NCBI GenBank assembly: GCA_019232725.1
Contig: JAFANK010000003.1
Span: 1-5,864 of the forward strand
Direction of reading: 5' to 3'
DNA from: Vulcanimicrobiota bacterium
GTDB taxonomy: Bacteria > Vulcanimicrobiota > Vulcanimicrobiia > Eremiobacterales > Eremiobacteraceae
DNA length: 5,864 bases
The notes under the pieces are model-generated. The model was given only the letters and a program-made list of their open reading frames with translations. It was not told where the DNA came from and did not search any database. The translations under genes were made by a program, and so were the position numbers. This document shows positions 5,189-5,864 of this stretch, piece after piece; positions within the stretch are counted from its first letter, which is position 1; every line of letters starts with the position of its first letter.

Positions 5189-5800
5189 GTGAAAATCAAA
5201 TCCGTTGTATTTCTCGCATTGACATCTCTCATGTTGAGCAGCGTGGCTGTGGATGTTCGCGCATCGGTGCCTGCTACAGTAAACGATTGCCCGTCGGCGT
5301 GGGCGTGGTTCGATAGAGAGCCAGGGTACGGCGTCACCTTGATGGCCGTGGGCGCTGGACCGCAGGCTTACGCTAAGCCGGCCGCACCCGACGCCCTCAC
5401 AATGGACTTTGGCAGGGCGATGCACTACTACACGTCGTTTGGCCGTGGTTGTCTTGGTGGTTTCTACGACTCCGCACACAAAAGAGCTGCGCTCTACGCG
5501 TGGCATGAGCACTACGATGATACCGTCGTGTTCTACGTGCATCGACCTGTCAGCGGATTCACGGCAGCGAAGTTGCAATCGGTGCGCACTACCCGCGGCG
5601 TTGCGCTTGGAGCTACGATGGATCGCGTGGTCGCGATCGAAGGGCGTGGCACACGCACGGTGACCAAGACCGGTGCGCAGCTGTTGCGATACGAATGGCG
5701 TCAACCCATGCGGGGCTCCGGGTTAACGACGAACTTCTACCTCACGTTCCTGTTCGAACAGGGCCGGCTTGTGGCGATGGACTACGCGAAACGGGTTTGA
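5189..5800 (+). CDS. Small secreted protein of unrecognised family (Sec signal peptide)
   Basis: The product is 203 residues starting from the GTG at 5189. That start was chosen because a classic signal peptide begins there: MKIK, hydrophobic core VVFLALTSLMLSSVAV (6-21), and a c-region DVRA with likely cleavage between Ala25 and Ser26. An in-frame ATG at 5111 would bury this signal and overlap the relic, and no strong ribosome binding site was found for either start. The mature part (about 178 residues) has just two cysteines, Cys34 and Cys88, which could form a disulfide. It is rich in aromatic residues (SAWAWFDREPGYGV, MHYYTSFGRG, LYAWHEHYDD, FYVHRP). The second half (about 134-203) reads TTRGVALGATMDRVVAIEG, LLRYEW, YLTFLFEQGRLVAMDYA. 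This is reminiscent of the BamE/SmpA-like or BLIP-like pattern of a G-V-x-L-G-x-T helix and a closing sheet. I do not recognise a named family; a periplasmic or extracellular location is the only firm inference. It is probably transcribed from the promoter at 4977-5005. Confidence 0.75.
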   Translation: MKIKSVVFLALTSLMLSSVAVDVRASVPATVNDCPSAWAWFDREPGYGVTLMAVGAGPQAYAKPAAPDALTMDFGRAMHYYTSFGRGCLGGFYDSAHKRAALYAWHEHYDDTVVFYVHRPVSGFTAAKLQSVRTTRGVALGATMDRVVAIEGRGTRTVTKTGAQLLRYEWRQPMRGSGLTTNFYLTFLFEQGRLVAMDYAKRV

Positions 5801-5804
5801 CGGG

Positions 5805-5864
5805 CTACTTCGCGGCCAGCAGCTCTGTGTGCCGGCGTTCGATGTCCGGATTGTCCGTGTGCTC
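5805..5864 (-). CDS. C-terminal end of a minus-strand gene (partial, enters from the right edge)
   Basis: The reverse complement of the last 60 bases reads as an open frame ending in TAG (complement of 5805-5807): EHTDNPDIERRHTELLAAK. The charged, amphipathic helix-like tail and the stop placed just past the neighbouring gene support a real coding end. Only 19 residues are visible, so the product cannot be named. It converges on the secreted protein gene with 4 bases between the two stop codons, which leaves no room for a separate terminator; transcripts from both sides must overlap or end inside the opposite gene. Confidence 0.55.
   Translation of the reverse strand, partial: EHTDNPDIERRHTELLAAK

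Overview
This is a GC-rich window from a bacterial chromosome. Base composition, judged by eye, is around 60% GC, with many C/G third positions and at least two GTG starts. It holds five complete genes on the plus strand, one decayed gene, and one minus-strand gene fragment running off each edge. A protein with a single membrane anchor and a TonB-type C-terminal domain suggests an organism with an outer membrane. The general look (Thr/Pro-rich TonB linkers, small secreted proteins of unknown family) would fit an uncultured lineage such as Eremiobacterota (WPS-2). That placement is a guess from style, not from a marker gene.

Left part (1-3900): a minus-strand gene with a GAF domain leaves the window at its left edge. 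It is divergent from a compact three-gene plus-strand operon: a SirB1/YchA-type transglutaminase-like protein with C-terminal TPR-like helices; Xaa-Pro aminopeptidase (PepP), starting 4 bases after the previous stop; and an M20D metal-dependent amidohydrolase whose ATG overlaps the PepP stop as ATGA. PepP and the M20D enzyme keep all expected metal ligands. The operon looks like intracellular peptide and acyl-amino-acid turnover.

Middle part (3901-4928): a recognisable sigma70-type promoter and a Shine-Dalgarno sequence precede a GTG-started TonB-like protein (cytoplasmic basic stretch, one TM helix, Thr/Pro/Ala-rich periplasmic linker, TonB C-terminal domain). Two stem-loops follow it, one of them an 11-bp perfect hairpin.

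Right part (4929-5864): this stretch is less GC-rich at its start and is the most unusual. It carries a relic of a HigA-type antitoxin that keeps its first HTH helices and its C-terminal signature but has lost about two dozen residues where the recognition helix should be. No toxin partner is visible. A near-consensus promoter (TTGACG-17 bp-TATATT) lies inside the relic and points at the next gene, a small secreted protein of unrecognised family. That gene ends 4 bases from the stop of a minus-strand gene entering from the right edge.

No tRNA, rRNA, CRISPR array or insertion sequence was seen. No complete undescribed system is evident. The best leads are the deleted antitoxin whose remains appear to serve as a promoter and leader, and the secreted protein it precedes.
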